The translations under genes and the position numbers were made by a program. The notes beneath the pieces were generated by a model. The model was given only the letters and a program-made list of their open reading frames with translations, searched no databases and had not been told where the DNA came from. A DNA stretch of 64,000 nt. Origin: JAGVSR01 sp964589785. Lineage in GTDB: Bacteria; Pseudomonadota; Alphaproteobacteria; Rhizobiales; Hyphomicrobiaceae. Of this stretch, positions 52,117-61,100 are shown in pieces. Position 1 is the first letter of the stretch; every line of letters starts with the position of its first letter. Location: NCBI GenBank assembly GCA_964589785.1, contig CAZPUQ010000009.1, positions 38,573 through 102,572 on the forward strand. The letters run 5' to 3'.

Positions 52117-53901
52117 ATGACCGATACCCGCCACCGCGTCTGTGAGCTCAGCCTGTTCCGCCATCTCGACGATGCGGCGAAGGCCGGGCTCGCCGCGCGT
52201 TTCGAGAAGCTTGGCATCGAGCGGGGCCGCGCCCTCGTCGAGGAGGGCGAGGCCTCCGGGGCGATGTATGTCGTGCTGTCGGGCCGCTTCTCCGTCACAC
52301 GCCGCGACCGCGAGCATCCGATCGGGGAGATCGGGGCGGGCGAGCCGATCGGCGAGATCGGGTTCCTGACCGGATCGGCCCGCACGGCGACCGTCACGGC
52401 GCTGCGCGACAGTATCGTCCTGAAGCTCGATCGCGAGCACCTCGACGCCCTGGCGGAGAGCGATCCCCGTGTCTGGCGGGCGATCTGCGGCGATCTCGCC
52501 GGGCGGCTCGCCACCACGACACTGGCGCCGCCGCGGCCACGCCGCTCCGCGCCGCGCACGGTCGTGCTCATACCCGCGGGCGGCTCGACGCTCGATGGCA
52601 ACCTCGTGTCGAGCCTGGCTGCGGCTCTGGCCGAGCGGGGGCCGACGCTCGTGGTCGACCGTTCCCGGCCTGACATCGCTGCGTTGAGCGAGGAGGCGCT
52701 CGCCGATACGGCGATGACCGAGCGCCTCAACGCGCTGGAGCAGGGCTACGCCTACGTGTTGATGATCGCCGACGGGACGCTGACGGCGTGGAACCGGAAG
52801 ATCGTCCATCACGCCGACCTCATGCTCGCCGCCGGAGACTTTGCGGCCGATCCGGCTCTGAACGAGACGGAACTGTTTGCCGCCCGCTTTCTCGCCCCCT
52901 CCGCTCGCCGGCTGATCCTGGCGCACGACACGCGGCGGACGCTATCGGGTACGCGCCGGTGGCTCACAGGGCGCGAGGTGGCGATGCATCACCACGTCGC
53001 CCGCGACGACCCGGAGGATTTCGCGCGCGTCGCCCGGTTCATCGGCGGCGCCGCCCGCGGCCTCGTGCTTGCCGGCGGCGGTGCGCTCTGCGTCACGCAT
53101 GTGGGCATCTACCGCGCGCTTCTCGAATCCGGCTTCGATTTCGACATCATGGGCGGCACGTCGGGTGGCAGTGCGATGGCGGCGGCCTTTGCGCTGCGCT
53201 CGCCGCCCGAGGAGATCGCCGAGGGCGTGCAGGAGATGTTCGTCCGCAAGCGCGCCATGCGGCGCTACACGGTGCCGCGCTATTCGCTGCTCGATCATAC
53301 CCACTTCGACCAGGCGCTGAAGGCGCTCTACGGCGAGCGGGACATCGAGGACCTGTGGCTGCCGTTCTACGCGGTGTCGACCAATCTCTCGCGGTACGGT
53401 CCCCACGTGCATCGCAGCGGGCCGCTGTGGCGGACGGTCCGCGCGTCGGCCTCCATTCCCGTCATGCTTCCGCCGGTTTACACTGACGATGGCGAGATGC
53501 TCGTCGACGGCAGCCTCGTGGACAACGTGCCGGTCGCGGCGATGCACGAGATCAAGGCCGGCCCGAATGTCGTGGTCGCCTTCGACGGCGGGCAGCTCGA
53601 GCGCTTCGACGTCGCCTATGACGCGCTGCCGTCGCGGGCCGAGCTCGTGCGCCTTGCCATGACGCCCTGGACCCGCAAGGAGTGGCCGCGCGCGCCGGGG
53701 CTCGCCACGGTGCTCATGCGCAGCCTCATGGCCAATCGCCATGCCTTCCGCGAGCGCCTCAGGCCGGATGATCTCCTGCTCGTGCCGCCGATTCCGGCCG
53801 GCGTCAGCTTCCTCGACTGGCACCGCCAGGACGAGTTGCTGGATACGGGCTATCGCTGGGCCCGCGCGCGGCTCAGCGAGGAGCCGGCGGCCGGGCGATG
53901 A
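52117..53901 (+). CDS. cNMP-binding patatin-like phospholipase (NTE/YchK type)
   Basis: 594 aa. N-terminal cyclic-nucleotide-binding domain (10-125; IGEIGAGEPIGEIGFLTGSAR is its phosphate-binding cassette). A middle linker, then a patatin domain: LAGGGALCVTHVGIYRALLE (about 330), nucleophile elbow GGTSGGS (about 350) and DGSLVDNVPV (about 465). This order is that of neuropathy-target-esterase-like lysophospholipases. Start at 52117; the GTG 25 codons upstream adds a disordered stretch. Convergent with gdhA. Confidence 0.88.
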   Translation: MTDTRHRVCELSLFRHLDDAAKAGLAARFEKLGIERGRALVEEGEASGAMYVVLSGRFSVTRRDREHPIGEIGAGEPIGEIGFLTGSARTATVTALRDSIVLKLDREHLDALAESDPRVWRAICGDLAGRLATTTLAPPRPRRSAPRTVVLIPAGGSTLDGNLVSSLAAALAERGPTLVVDRSRPDIAALSEEALADTAMTERLNALEQGYAYVLMIADGTLTAWNRKIVHHADLMLAAGDFAADPALNETELFAARFLAPSARRLILAHDTRRTLSGTRRWLTGREVAMHHHVARDDPEDFARVARFIGGAARGLVLAGGGALCVTHVGIYRALLESGFDFDIMGGTSGGSAMAAAFALRSPPEEIAEGVQEMFVRKRAMRRYTVPRYSLLDHTHFDQALKALYGERDIEDLWLPFYAVSTNLSRYGPHVHRSGPLWRTVRASASIPVMLPPVYTDDGEMLVDGSLVDNVPVAAMHEIKAGPNVVVAFDGGQLERFDVAYDALPSRAELVRLAMTPWTRKEWPRAPGLATVLMRSLMANRHAFRERLRPDDLLLVPPIPAGVSFLDWHRQDELLDTGYRWARARLSEEPAAGR

Positions 53902-53931
53902 GCCGAGGCCAGGCGGCCAGGCAGAAAAGAA

Positions 53932-53964
53932 AGCGGCCGCCGCTCGCACGGAGCAGCGGCCGCT
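53932..53964 (-). terminator. Rho-independent terminator of gdhA
   Basis: AGCGGCCGC (53932-53940) pairs with 53956-53964. Read on the minus strand the hairpin is followed by TTTCTTTTC, as expected for an intrinsic terminator 28 bases after the gdhA stop. It may also slow the convergent patatin transcript. Confidence 0.65.
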
Positions 53965-53991
53965 CGCACTCTTGCCTGCCAGTGGGTGAGG

Positions 53992-55341
53992 TCAGACCAC
54001 GCCCTGGGCCATCATCGCGTCCGCCACCTTCACGAATCCGGCGACGTTGGCGCCATCGACGTAGTTGACGGTTCCGTCGGGCCGCTGGCCGTACTCGACG
54101 CACATGTCGTGGATGCCGCGCATGATCTCGGAAAGGCGCCGGTCGATCTCCTCGCGTGGCCAGGCGAGGCGCATGGCGTTCTGGCTCATCTCGAGGCCGG
54201 ACGTCGCCACGCCGCCCGCATTGCTGGCCTTGCCGGGGGCGAACAGGACGCCCGAACGGTGAAAGACGCGGACGGCCCCGGCGGTCGAGGGCATGTTGGC
54301 GCCCTCCGCGACGCACTTGACGCCGTTGCGGACGAGGATTTCCGCATCCGCCACGTCGAGCTCGTTCTGCGTCGCACAGGGCAGCGCGATGTCGACGGGA
54401 ATGGTCCAGGGCGTGCGGCCGGCCTCGAACGCCACCTTGACCTTTTCGGCATACTGGGAGATGCGCCCGTAGTTGCCGTTCTTCACGTCCATCAGAATGG
54501 CAAGCTTGTCGCGCGTGAAGCCGTCCTCGTCCACCACGGTGCCGGACGAGTCCGAGGCGGCGACCACCTTGGCCCCAAGGTCGAGGCATTTCTCGATCGC
54601 GTACTGGGCGACGTTGCCAGATCCCGAGACGGCGACGCGGGCGCCTTCGAAGGAGCGGCCCGCGCGCTTCAGCATCTCCTCGGCGAAGTAGACGGTGCCA
54701 TAGCCCGTCGCCTCCGGCCGGAGCTGCGAGCCGCCGAAGCTCATGCCCTTGCCGGTGAACACGCAGTCGGCGCGGTTCGACAGCTTTTTCATCATGCCGA
54801 CCATGTAGCCGACCTCGCGGCCGCCGACGCCGATGTCGCCGGCAGGCACATCGGTATCAGGGCCGATGTGGCGGAAGAGCTCGGTAACGAAGGACTGGCA
54901 GAAGCGCATGACCTCGTTCGGGCTGCGGCCCTTGGGATCGAAATTGCTGCCGCCCTTGCCGCCACCCATGGGCAGCGTGGTCAGCGCGTTCTTGAAGGTC
55001 TGCTCGAAGGCCAAAAACTTGAGGATCGAGAGGTTGACGCTGGGGTGGAAGCGCAAGCCGCCCTTGTAGGGTCCGATGGCGGAGCTGTGCTGGATGCGGT
55101 AGCCGCGATTGACGTGCACCTGGCCCTTGTCGTCGACCCAGGGCACGCGAAAGATGACGACGCGCTCCGGCTCGACGATCCGATGGATCAGGCCGTCCTC
55201 GCTGTAGCGCGGATGGCGCTCGATGAACGGCCAGATGCTCTCCATCACCTCCGAGACCGCCTGCAGGAACTCCGGCTGGCCCGGGTTGTGATCGGCGACG
55301 CTCTCGAGGCAGTTCTCCACGCTTGTGAATCGCATGCACAT
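53992..55341 (-). CDS. gdhA: NADP-specific glutamate dehydrogenase
   Basis: 449 aa, the usual hexameric GDH length. It aminates 2-oxoglutarate to glutamate. Substrate-binding YKGGLRFHPSVN and the catalytic Lys in TTLPMGGGKGG, then the dinucleotide-binding GSGNVAQYA and GGVATSGLEMSQNA near the end, are all present. Start at 55341 (MCMRFTS); the upstream extension is not conserved-looking. Single gene. Confidence 0.94.
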   Translation of the reverse strand: MCMRFTSVENCLESVADHNPGQPEFLQAVSEVMESIWPFIERHPRYSEDGLIHRIVEPERVVIFRVPWVDDKGQVHVNRGYRIQHSSAIGPYKGGLRFHPSVNLSILKFLAFEQTFKNALTTLPMGGGKGGSNFDPKGRSPNEVMRFCQSFVTELFRHIGPDTDVPAGDIGVGGREVGYMVGMMKKLSNRADCVFTGKGMSFGGSQLRPEATGYGTVYFAEEMLKRAGRSFEGARVAVSGSGNVAQYAIEKCLDLGAKVVAASDSSGTVVDEDGFTRDKLAILMDVKNGNYGRISQYAEKVKVAFEAGRTPWTIPVDIALPCATQNELDVADAEILVRNGVKCVAEGANMPSTAGAVRVFHRSGVLFAPGKASNAGGVATSGLEMSQNAMRLAWPREEIDRRLSEIMRGIHDMCVEYGQRPDGTVNYVDGANVAGFVKVADAMMAQGVV

Positions 55342-55617
55342 GTCCCACTGCAAGGTTCGATGCTTTTTGTTGGTTGACTTGAAGCAGGACAAGGCACGGC
55401 CCCGATGAGCCCCCCGATGTCGGCACCAATTCACCTACGTAGAGTCTGCTACATGCGTGTCAGGCGGTCTTCAACAGCCCAACAGAATGGCAAAATGCCG
55501 CAAAATTGATCTGGCTGCCTGATGGGGAGATGGGCAACAGCCTCCTTTTTGCGCCATCCTGCCCGGCTGCAGTTCCGCTGCTGCGGTGCAGCATGAGCAC
55601 CTGGTTGACCGCCAGGT

Positions 55618-56796
55618 TCAATAGGGCCGGCGCAGAAACCGCATCGCGGCCGTCACGCCGCCTTCGTTGTGCGGAACGCCAGCAATCTCCAGGCCCATCT
55701 CGACGGCCGCCAGCGCGCCGAGGATGGTCACCTCGTTGGTGTGTCCCATGTGGCCGATCCGGAAAGCCTTCCCGGCCATCGGTCCGAGGCCCATGGCGAG
55801 CGACACGTCGAAATGCTCGAGTACGAGCCGGCGGAACCGGTCCGCGTCATGGCCCTCGGGCATCGCTACGGCCGTCACGCCCGGCGAGTGGTCTCGCGGC
55901 TGCCGGCACCAGAGCTCGAGGCCCCACGCCTCGACGGCCCGCCGCACGGCCTCGGCGTACCGCTCGTGGCGCGCAAAGACGTGTTCGAGGCCCTCGGCAT
56001 TGAGCATGGCCAGGCTCTCGGCCAGGCCGAAGAGCAGTCCCGTCGCGGGCGTGTAGGGGAAGAAGCCGTCGGCGTTCATGGACAGCATCTTGTCCCAGGC
56101 CCAGTACGACCGGGGCAGGCCGGTCGTGCGGCTCGCGGCAATGGCCCGTTCGCTCAACGCCGTGAAGGCGAGGCCCGGCGGCAGCATCAATCCTTTCTGC
56201 GAGCCGCTGACGGAGACGTCGACGCCCCATTCGTCGTGACGGTAGTCCATGGTGCCGAGGCCCGAGACCGTATCGACCATGAGGAGTGCCGGATGCTGGG
56301 CGGCATCGATCGCCGCGCGGACATTTTCGATCCACGAGCGGGCCCCGGTGGAGGTCTCGTTGTGGACGACGCAGACGGCCTTGATCCGGCGCTCGCGATC
56401 GCTTCTGAGGTGCTGCTCGATCGCCTCGGCATCCGCTCCGCCGCGCCAGTCGGTGGCGATCGTCTCGGGAACGAGGCCGAGGTCGCGCGCCATGGTCGCC
56501 CAGTTGCGCGCGAAGTGACCCGTCTCGACCGTCAGCAGGCGATCCCCTGATGCAAGTGTATTGACGAGCGCGGCCTCCCAGGCGCCCGTGCCCGAGGAGG
56601 CGAAGACGAGAACCGGGTTCTTTGTCTTGAAGACCCAGCGGATGTGCGCGAGCACGCGATGCGCGAGCGCCTGGAACTCCGGCCCGCGATGATCGATCAC
56701 CTGCCGGTGCATGGCCGCCAGAATGCGGTCCGGGATGGGCGTGGGACCGGGCAACTGCAATGAGTGCCGGCCGGTACGGTGCTGCGGCGTAGACAT
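55618..56796 (-). CDS. Serine-glyoxylate / alanine-glyoxylate aminotransferase
   Basis: 392 aa, class V PLP enzyme. Key segments are SSGTGAWEAALVN, the Asp in MVDTVSGLGTM, and the PLP Lys in SGSQKGLMLPPGL. The closest match by motif is serine-glyoxylate aminotransferase, the serine-cycle enzyme that makes glycine and hydroxypyruvate from serine and glyoxylate. It would link the glycine cleavage system to C1 assimilation. Other serine-cycle genes are not in the window, so the pathway is inferred. Confidence 0.85.
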   Translation of the reverse strand: MSTPQHRTGRHSLQLPGPTPIPDRILAAMHRQVIDHRGPEFQALAHRVLAHIRWVFKTKNPVLVFASSGTGAWEAALVNTLASGDRLLTVETGHFARNWATMARDLGLVPETIATDWRGGADAEAIEQHLRSDRERRIKAVCVVHNETSTGARSWIENVRAAIDAAQHPALLMVDTVSGLGTMDYRHDEWGVDVSVSGSQKGLMLPPGLAFTALSERAIAASRTTGLPRSYWAWDKMLSMNADGFFPYTPATGLLFGLAESLAMLNAEGLEHVFARHERYAEAVRRAVEAWGLELWCRQPRDHSPGVTAVAMPEGHDADRFRRLVLEHFDVSLAMGLGPMAGKAFRIGHMGHTNEVTILGALAAVEMGLEIAGVPHNEGGVTAAMRFLRRPY

Positions 56797-56859
56797 CGAC
56801 TGTCCTGTTGAAGCGTTATGGACCGGCCTTGACGCGATGAGGGTTGCGGCCGGTCGGTA

Positions 56860-57312
56860 TCAGGCTGCGCGCGGACCCTCGTCGGGACCGTCATCGGGAC
56901 CGCTGTCCGTGCTTTCAACGGACAAGATGCGCAGGATATGCGGGCGGCCGTCATGGCCTTGCCAGCGCATCGACTGGCCGGGGGACAGCCCGATAAGGGC
57001 AGCGCCGATCGGCGTGAGAATGGACAGCCGGCCCTTGTCGATGTCGGCGTCGCCCGGAAACACGAGCTTGGCGCGCCGCGTCTCTGAGCCGTCGATCTCG
57101 AACTCCACGGTCGAGTTCATGCGCACGGTGCTGCGCGGCAGCTTGCGGTCGGGGACGACCTCGGCGCGCTGCAGCTCCGCCAGCAGCGCGTGCGCAACCA
57201 CGTTCGACGGGTCTTTTTGATTGACCCGTGTCGCGAGATTGCTGAGGCAGAGTTCGTCCGTCTCAGTTACGAGGATACGGGGCAGGCTGAGAGGGAGCGT
57301 ATGCAACGACAT
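56860..57312 (-). CDS. rnk: Rnk-type GreA/GreB-fold RNA polymerase regulator
   Basis: 150 aa. The Rnk start LPRILVTETDELCLSNLA is visible, and the C-terminal GreA/B-like domain has PGDADIDKGRLSILTPIGAALIGL. Rnk binds the RNA polymerase secondary channel region and was named for its effect on nucleoside diphosphate kinase. An acidic Gly/Pro tail is unusual. Minus strand, 63 bases upstream of the aminotransferase start. Confidence 0.85.
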   Translation of the reverse strand: MSLHTLPLSLPRILVTETDELCLSNLATRVNQKDPSNVVAHALLAELQRAEVVPDRKLPRSTVRMNSTVEFEIDGSETRRAKLVFPGDADIDKGRLSILTPIGAALIGLSPGQSMRWQGHDGRPHILRILSVESTDSGPDDGPDEGPRAA

Positions 57313-57778
57313 GGCTGGGCCTTCGTGGATTGAGTGTGCATGCCTCCAGCCGAATTGGCTGCGTCGCGCCTCGCGGCGCGACGACAGGAGACAGACGCAG
57401 GCGTGAAACTGGATCCAAGTTCACCCGTCGTCCCGGAGCTTCCAGGACGCAGAGGGGGCGCGAAAAATTTCAGAAAGATCCCCCGACCGGGGCAGGCGCA
57501 ATGCGGCCGAGCCGGGGGCTATTGGCCCGCGACGTCAGAGTTCCCCTGAGGGAGCTTCAAATGAAATGCCGCCTTTGCAAACATGCCGAAATCATGAGCA
57601 AGGCATGCAACAATGTCAATGGGGTCGGCCGAAGCGTCGCGCCGATGTGCTGTTCCCGCTCGTTTCGCGCGCATCGCGGCCCCTTTCGCGGCGCATGCGC
57701 CGTCGGTGCGTGGTGGCTTGCGGGCCTGCGTCACGAGCAGCTAGCCTTCGCGCGACAGCGTTGCGAGGAGGTGATGTC
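57313..57778. other. Intergenic region with no supported gene
   Basis: A 466-base divergent gap. Overlapping ORFs exist on both strands, but none has family signals; one begins with a few Cys codons and runs into the amine oxidoreductase frame. No hairpin or operator was recognised. Confidence 0.4.
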
Positions 57779-59089
57779 GTGGCCAGCCGCTTTGACCGTT
57801 ACTGCGGGGACGGCTCCCACCCGCAGAGCTACTACGCCGCGAGCGCCAATCCCGCACCGACGCGCGCCCGCCTGACGGAGTCGATCGAGGCCGACATCTG
57901 CATCGTCGGCGCCGGCTATACCGGTCTCTCCGCAGCGCTCCATCTCGCGGAGGCGGGGCGCAAGGTGATCGTCGTCGAAGGGGCCCGTGTCGGCTGGGGC
58001 GCTTCCGGCCGCAACGGCGGACAGATCGTCAACGGGCTCAACGCCAGCCTCGGCACCATCGAGCGCCGCTACGGCGCGACGGTTGCAGCGTTCGTGGGCG
58101 GCCTCGTGCAGGAGGGCGGCAAGATCATCCGCTCCTTCGTCAGCAAGTATTCCATCTCGTGCGATCTCAAGGACGGAAACCTGTACGCAGCTTATACGGC
58201 CAAGCAGATGCGGGAGCTCGAAGCCAAGCAGAAGCTGTGGCGAACCTATGGGATGGACGATCACGAGCTCATCGATCGCGAGGGCATCCGCCGCCACGTG
58301 GGGTCGGACGTCTATTGCGGCGGCATGATCGATCGCACCGGCGGCCACATGCATCCGCTGAACCTCGTCCTCGGCGAGGCTGCCGCGCTCGAAAGCCTCG
58401 GCGGCGTCATCTATGAGAATTCCTGCGTCATCTCCGTCGGGCAGGACCGAGGCAGGCCGGTCGTCCTGACCGAGTCGGGCGAGGTTCGCTGCCGGACGCT
58501 GATCCTGTGCGGCAATGCCTATCTCGGCGAGGTCGTGCCGGAACTCGTCTCGCGCGTCATGCCGGTCTCCAGCCAGATGATGGCGACCGAGCCGCTGGGG
58601 GAGGTGCGGGCGCGCGAGCTCTTGCCGACCGACCTGTGCGTGGAAGACGTCCGCTACATCCTCGACTATTTCCGCCTCTCCGCCGACAAGCGGCTGATCT
58701 TTGGAGGCGGCGCGGTCTATGGCGGCACCGACCCGGCCGACATCGAGGCCAAGCTGCGCCCCAACCTAGAGAAGGTCTACCCTCAGCTCAGAGGCGTGAA
58801 GATCGACTATGCCTGGAGCGGCAACTTCGCGCTCTCGTTCTCCCGCGTGCCGCAGATGGGACGCTTGCGCGACAACGTCTATTTCGCCCACGGCTACAGC
58901 GGGCACGGGGTCACCGGCTCGCATCTCTTCGGCCGCATTCTCAGCGAGGCGGTGCAGGGCGATGTCGGCCGTTTCGACGTTTTCGCGAGCCTGCCCTGGA
59001 TCCCGTTCCCCGGCGGACGGCGGTTCCGCGCCCAGTATTCGGCGCTGGGCTCCTGGTACTATTCCCTGCGCGATCGCCTCGGCATCTGA
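57779..59089 (+). CDS. FAD-dependent amine oxidoreductase (PuuB/OrdL-like)
   Basis: 436 aa from a GTG with GAGGAGGTG 7 bases upstream. A DAO fold: FAD-binding ADICIVGAGYTGLSAALHLAE (about 35), then RVGWGASGRNGGQIVNG, a substrate domain, and a C-terminal YFAHGYSGHGVTGSHLFG that closes the FAD site. It resembles gamma-glutamylputrescine oxidase and related amine oxidases. No polyamine genes sit beside it, so the substrate is unsure. Confidence 0.87.
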   Translation: MASRFDRYCGDGSHPQSYYAASANPAPTRARLTESIEADICIVGAGYTGLSAALHLAEAGRKVIVVEGARVGWGASGRNGGQIVNGLNASLGTIERRYGATVAAFVGGLVQEGGKIIRSFVSKYSISCDLKDGNLYAAYTAKQMRELEAKQKLWRTYGMDDHELIDREGIRRHVGSDVYCGGMIDRTGGHMHPLNLVLGEAAALESLGGVIYENSCVISVGQDRGRPVVLTESGEVRCRTLILCGNAYLGEVVPELVSRVMPVSSQMMATEPLGEVRARELLPTDLCVEDVRYILDYFRLSADKRLIFGGGAVYGGTDPADIEAKLRPNLEKVYPQLRGVKIDYAWSGNFALSFSRVPQMGRLRDNVYFAHGYSGHGVTGSHLFGRILSEAVQGDVGRFDVFASLPWIPFPGGRRFRAQYSALGSWYYSLRDRLGI

Positions 59090-59115
59090 GACCGGCAGCG
59101 CCGCGGTCAGCACGG

Positions 59116-59463
59116 TCATGTCACCTCCGCATCGGCCGGCGGGTTCGGCGACAGCTCCGCGGCCTTGCCCTTGCGGCCGTTCTCGGCGTCGGCATCGGGA
59201 AGCGGCGGCTTCCTCGCCGTGATGTTCGGCCACTGATCGGCGTACTTGCGATTGATCTCGAGCCATTCGGGCGTCGCCTGCGGCTCGGAGTCGGAGAAGA
59301 TCGCTTCGGCCGGACATTCCGGAACGCACACGCCGCAGTCGATGCACTCGTCGGGGTGGATGACGAGCATGTTCTCGCCTTCGTAGAAGCAGTCCACCGG
59401 ACACACTTCCACGCAGTCCGTATACTTGCACTTGATACAGTTCTCGGTGACGACATATGTCAT
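59116..59463 (-). CDS. fdxA: Seven-iron ferredoxin
   Basis: 115 aa. Typical FdxA: MTYVVTENCIKCKYTDCVEVCPVDCF and a second cluster CIDCGVCVPECPAEAI, so one 3Fe-4S and one 4Fe-4S cluster. The C-terminal 45 residues form the usual extension. Electron carrier in the cytoplasm; the partner is unknown. Convergent with the amine oxidoreductase, 26 bases apart. Confidence 0.93.
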   Translation of the reverse strand: MTYVVTENCIKCKYTDCVEVCPVDCFYEGENMLVIHPDECIDCGVCVPECPAEAIFSDSEPQATPEWLEINRKYADQWPNITARKPPLPDADAENGRKGKAAELSPNPPADAEVT

Positions 59464-59519
59464 CGGTCTTGTTTCCTGTCAGAGCTTCCGGCGGCAGGCG
59501 GCCGGCCGTTGCCTTCTCG

Positions 59520-60023
59520 TCACTCCAGATGCTCGATCGAGAAGATGTGCTGCGTGTTCGTGAGCGGCGCATGGCATGCGCGGCAGGCATTCAGGTCCTT
59601 GTCGAGACGCTTGCCATCCGGACTGAATATGGCGAAGTCCCAGTCTCCGTTGCGCAGGCCGTCCGGGAAGCCGGCGCCCCAGCCCTCGCCCTTCTGCATC
59701 ACGGCCACCGCTGCCAGCTTGGCACGGATGCGCTGTCCGAGCGCGCTCTTGATAACCTTGCCGTCCTTGTCCTTCTTGGCAGCGTAGATCTCGCCGACGA
59801 GAATTGCCCCGTTCGGCAGCTCTTTCCCGGCGCGCGCGGCTTCAAGCGCCGCGTCGTTGGCGAACAGCCGGATGATCTGGTCGTCGTTCTGGACCCGGTC
59901 GAGGCTCAGATAGTTGGTGAAGGCCGTTTTGTAGTCAGCCGGAAACGGAATCCTCTCCTCGCCCGCACGAGCGAGGGTGGCCACTGTGAGCCCGAGGATG
60001 GCGAGAAGCATCGTCTTGTGCAT
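59520..60023 (-). CDS. Cytochrome P460-family c-haem protein
   Basis: 167 aa with a signal peptide (1-20, ends LARAGE), so periplasmic. C-terminal haem motif CRACH with FAIFSPDGKRLD before it, typical of the cytochrome P460 family, some of which oxidise hydroxylamine or bind NO. Start has GGAGAAG upstream. Its 5' end overlaps the end of the truncated haemoglobin gene by 89 bases. With NsrR next door, a role in reactive nitrogen handling is likely. Confidence 0.82.
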   Translation of the reverse strand: MHKTMLLAILGLTVATLARAGEERIPFPADYKTAFTNYLSLDRVQNDDQIIRLFANDAALEAARAGKELPNGAILVGEIYAAKKDKDGKVIKSALGQRIRAKLAAVAVMQKGEGWGAGFPDGLRNGDWDFAIFSPDGKRLDKDLNACRACHAPLTNTQHIFSIEHLE

Positions 60024-60489
60024 GGTCTTCTCCGTTGGCTGTCGAGTGGGCTGGGACCGGTCCGGCGGCAAACAAATCGCCGCGATGCAGCGCGATGCCG
60101 AGCTGCAACGAGCGGGCGATCCGCTCGGCGCACTCGATGAAGAGCGCCGCCGCATCGGGCGGGCAGACGGCAGCCGCCGTCTGGCGGAAGAGCGCGAGCC
60201 AGTGAAGAAAGTGCGCCTCCGTGATGTCGGGCAGGGCGGCATGGGCCGGAATGGGCTTGCCCTTGTAGCGCCCCGTCATCATCGTGACCGATGACCAGAA
60301 ATCGCGCATCCTCAGGAGGTGCTGGTCCCAGTCGGCGATGACGGCTTCGAAGATCGGGCCGAGGATCGCGTCGGCACGAACGCGGGCGTAGAACGTGACG
60401 ACGAGGCGTTCGATCATCGCGTCCGTGATGCCGATGGCGGCACCGGGGGCCCTCGGGTCGGGCGCCGGCGCGGGTTTCTCAAAGCTCAT
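59935..60489 (-). CDS. Group III truncated haemoglobin
   Basis: 184 aa; the globin part is residues 15-140 (LVVTFYARVRADAILGPIFE, RDFWSSVTMMTGRYKGKPIP, HWLALFRQTA). This class commonly handles NO or oxygen. The last 45 or so residues are low-complexity and overlap the P460 start in another frame, giving a longer tail than usual; a frameshift is possible but not required. It is the first gene after the NsrR-like operator. Confidence 0.85.
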   Translation of the reverse strand: MSFEKPAPAPDPRAPGAAIGITDAMIERLVVTFYARVRADAILGPIFEAVIADWDQHLLRMRDFWSSVTMMTGRYKGKPIPAHAALPDITEAHFLHWLALFRQTAAAVCPPDAAALFIECAERIARSLQLGIALHRGDLFAAGPVPAHSTANGEDHAQDDASRHPRAHSGHPRSCGRGEDSVSG

Positions 60490-60552
60490 GCTCTTGCCTG
60501 CGGCAGTCGAGGCTTGCGCGCGACCGGCGGGTCACGGGGGCGCTGGTCTCTA

Positions 60553-60575
60553 AAGATGAACAACGAATATATCTT
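60553..60575. promoter_or_regulatory. NsrR-type operator between nsrR-like gene and haemoglobin
   Basis: A 23-base imperfect palindrome in an 11-1-11 arrangement, starting AAGATGAACAA and ending GAATATATCTT. The known NsrR consensus is AAGATGyATTT-n-AAATrCATCTT. It lies in the 149-base divergent gap and could repress both directions until nitric oxide destroys the regulator's iron-sulfur cluster. Confidence 0.75.
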
Positions 60576-60638
60576 TTATGGCAGGCTGTCGAGATTATAG
60601 TGCATGACCAATTCATCATTAAACCGTGAAGGCGGCCG

Positions 60639-61100
60639 ATGCAGCTCACCATGTTCACGGACTTCGCGCTGCGCGCGTTGATGTTCACGCATGCGGCGGG
60701 GGATCGCCTCGTGACGATCGACGAGATCGCCGCGGCGTACAACATCTCGCGCGCCCACCTGACGAAGGTCGTCAACGCGTTGACGCGTGCCGGCTACCTG
60801 GAGGCGGTCCGCGGCCGATCGGGAGGGTTGCGGCTCGGCATGCCCGCCGAGAAAATCAATCTCGGCGCCGTCGTCAGAACGACCGAGCCGGACTTCGCGC
60901 TCGTCGAATGCTTCGCGACCGGCAACCGGTGTGTCATCACAAACTGCTGCCGGCTGCAGGGCGTCCTGGAGGAGGCGCTCGGCTCCTTCCTGGCCGTCCT
61001 CGACCGGCACACGCTCGCGAGCCTCGCCCCCAAGCCGCGCGAGTTCCGCAAGATCATGGAGGCCGCGCCGCCACGCCGGCCGGCGAGGATCGTGTCCTAG
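60639..61100 (+). CDS. nsrR: Rrf2-family regulator, NsrR type
   Basis: 153 aa. An N-terminal winged helix (FTDFALRALMFTHAAGDRL; ISRAHLTKVVNALTRAGYLE) is followed by three or four Cys in ECFATGNRCVITNCCRLQ. Spacing C-x6-C-x5-C is close to the iron-sulfur ligands of NsrR. It senses nitric oxide and represses its detoxifying genes. Divergent from the truncated haemoglobin and P460 genes, with its operator in between. Confidence 0.85.
   Translation: MQLTMFTDFALRALMFTHAAGDRLVTIDEIAAAYNISRAHLTKVVNALTRAGYLEAVRGRSGGLRLGMPAEKINLGAVVRTTEPDFALVECFATGNRCVITNCCRLQGVLEEALGSFLAVLDRHTLASLAPKPREFRKIMEAAPPRRPARIVS

Noticed and set aside
57330..57875. A frame in the gap before the amine oxidoreductase
   Set aside because: It runs into the true gene in another frame and has no family match. 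A few Cys codons alone do not support a gene.
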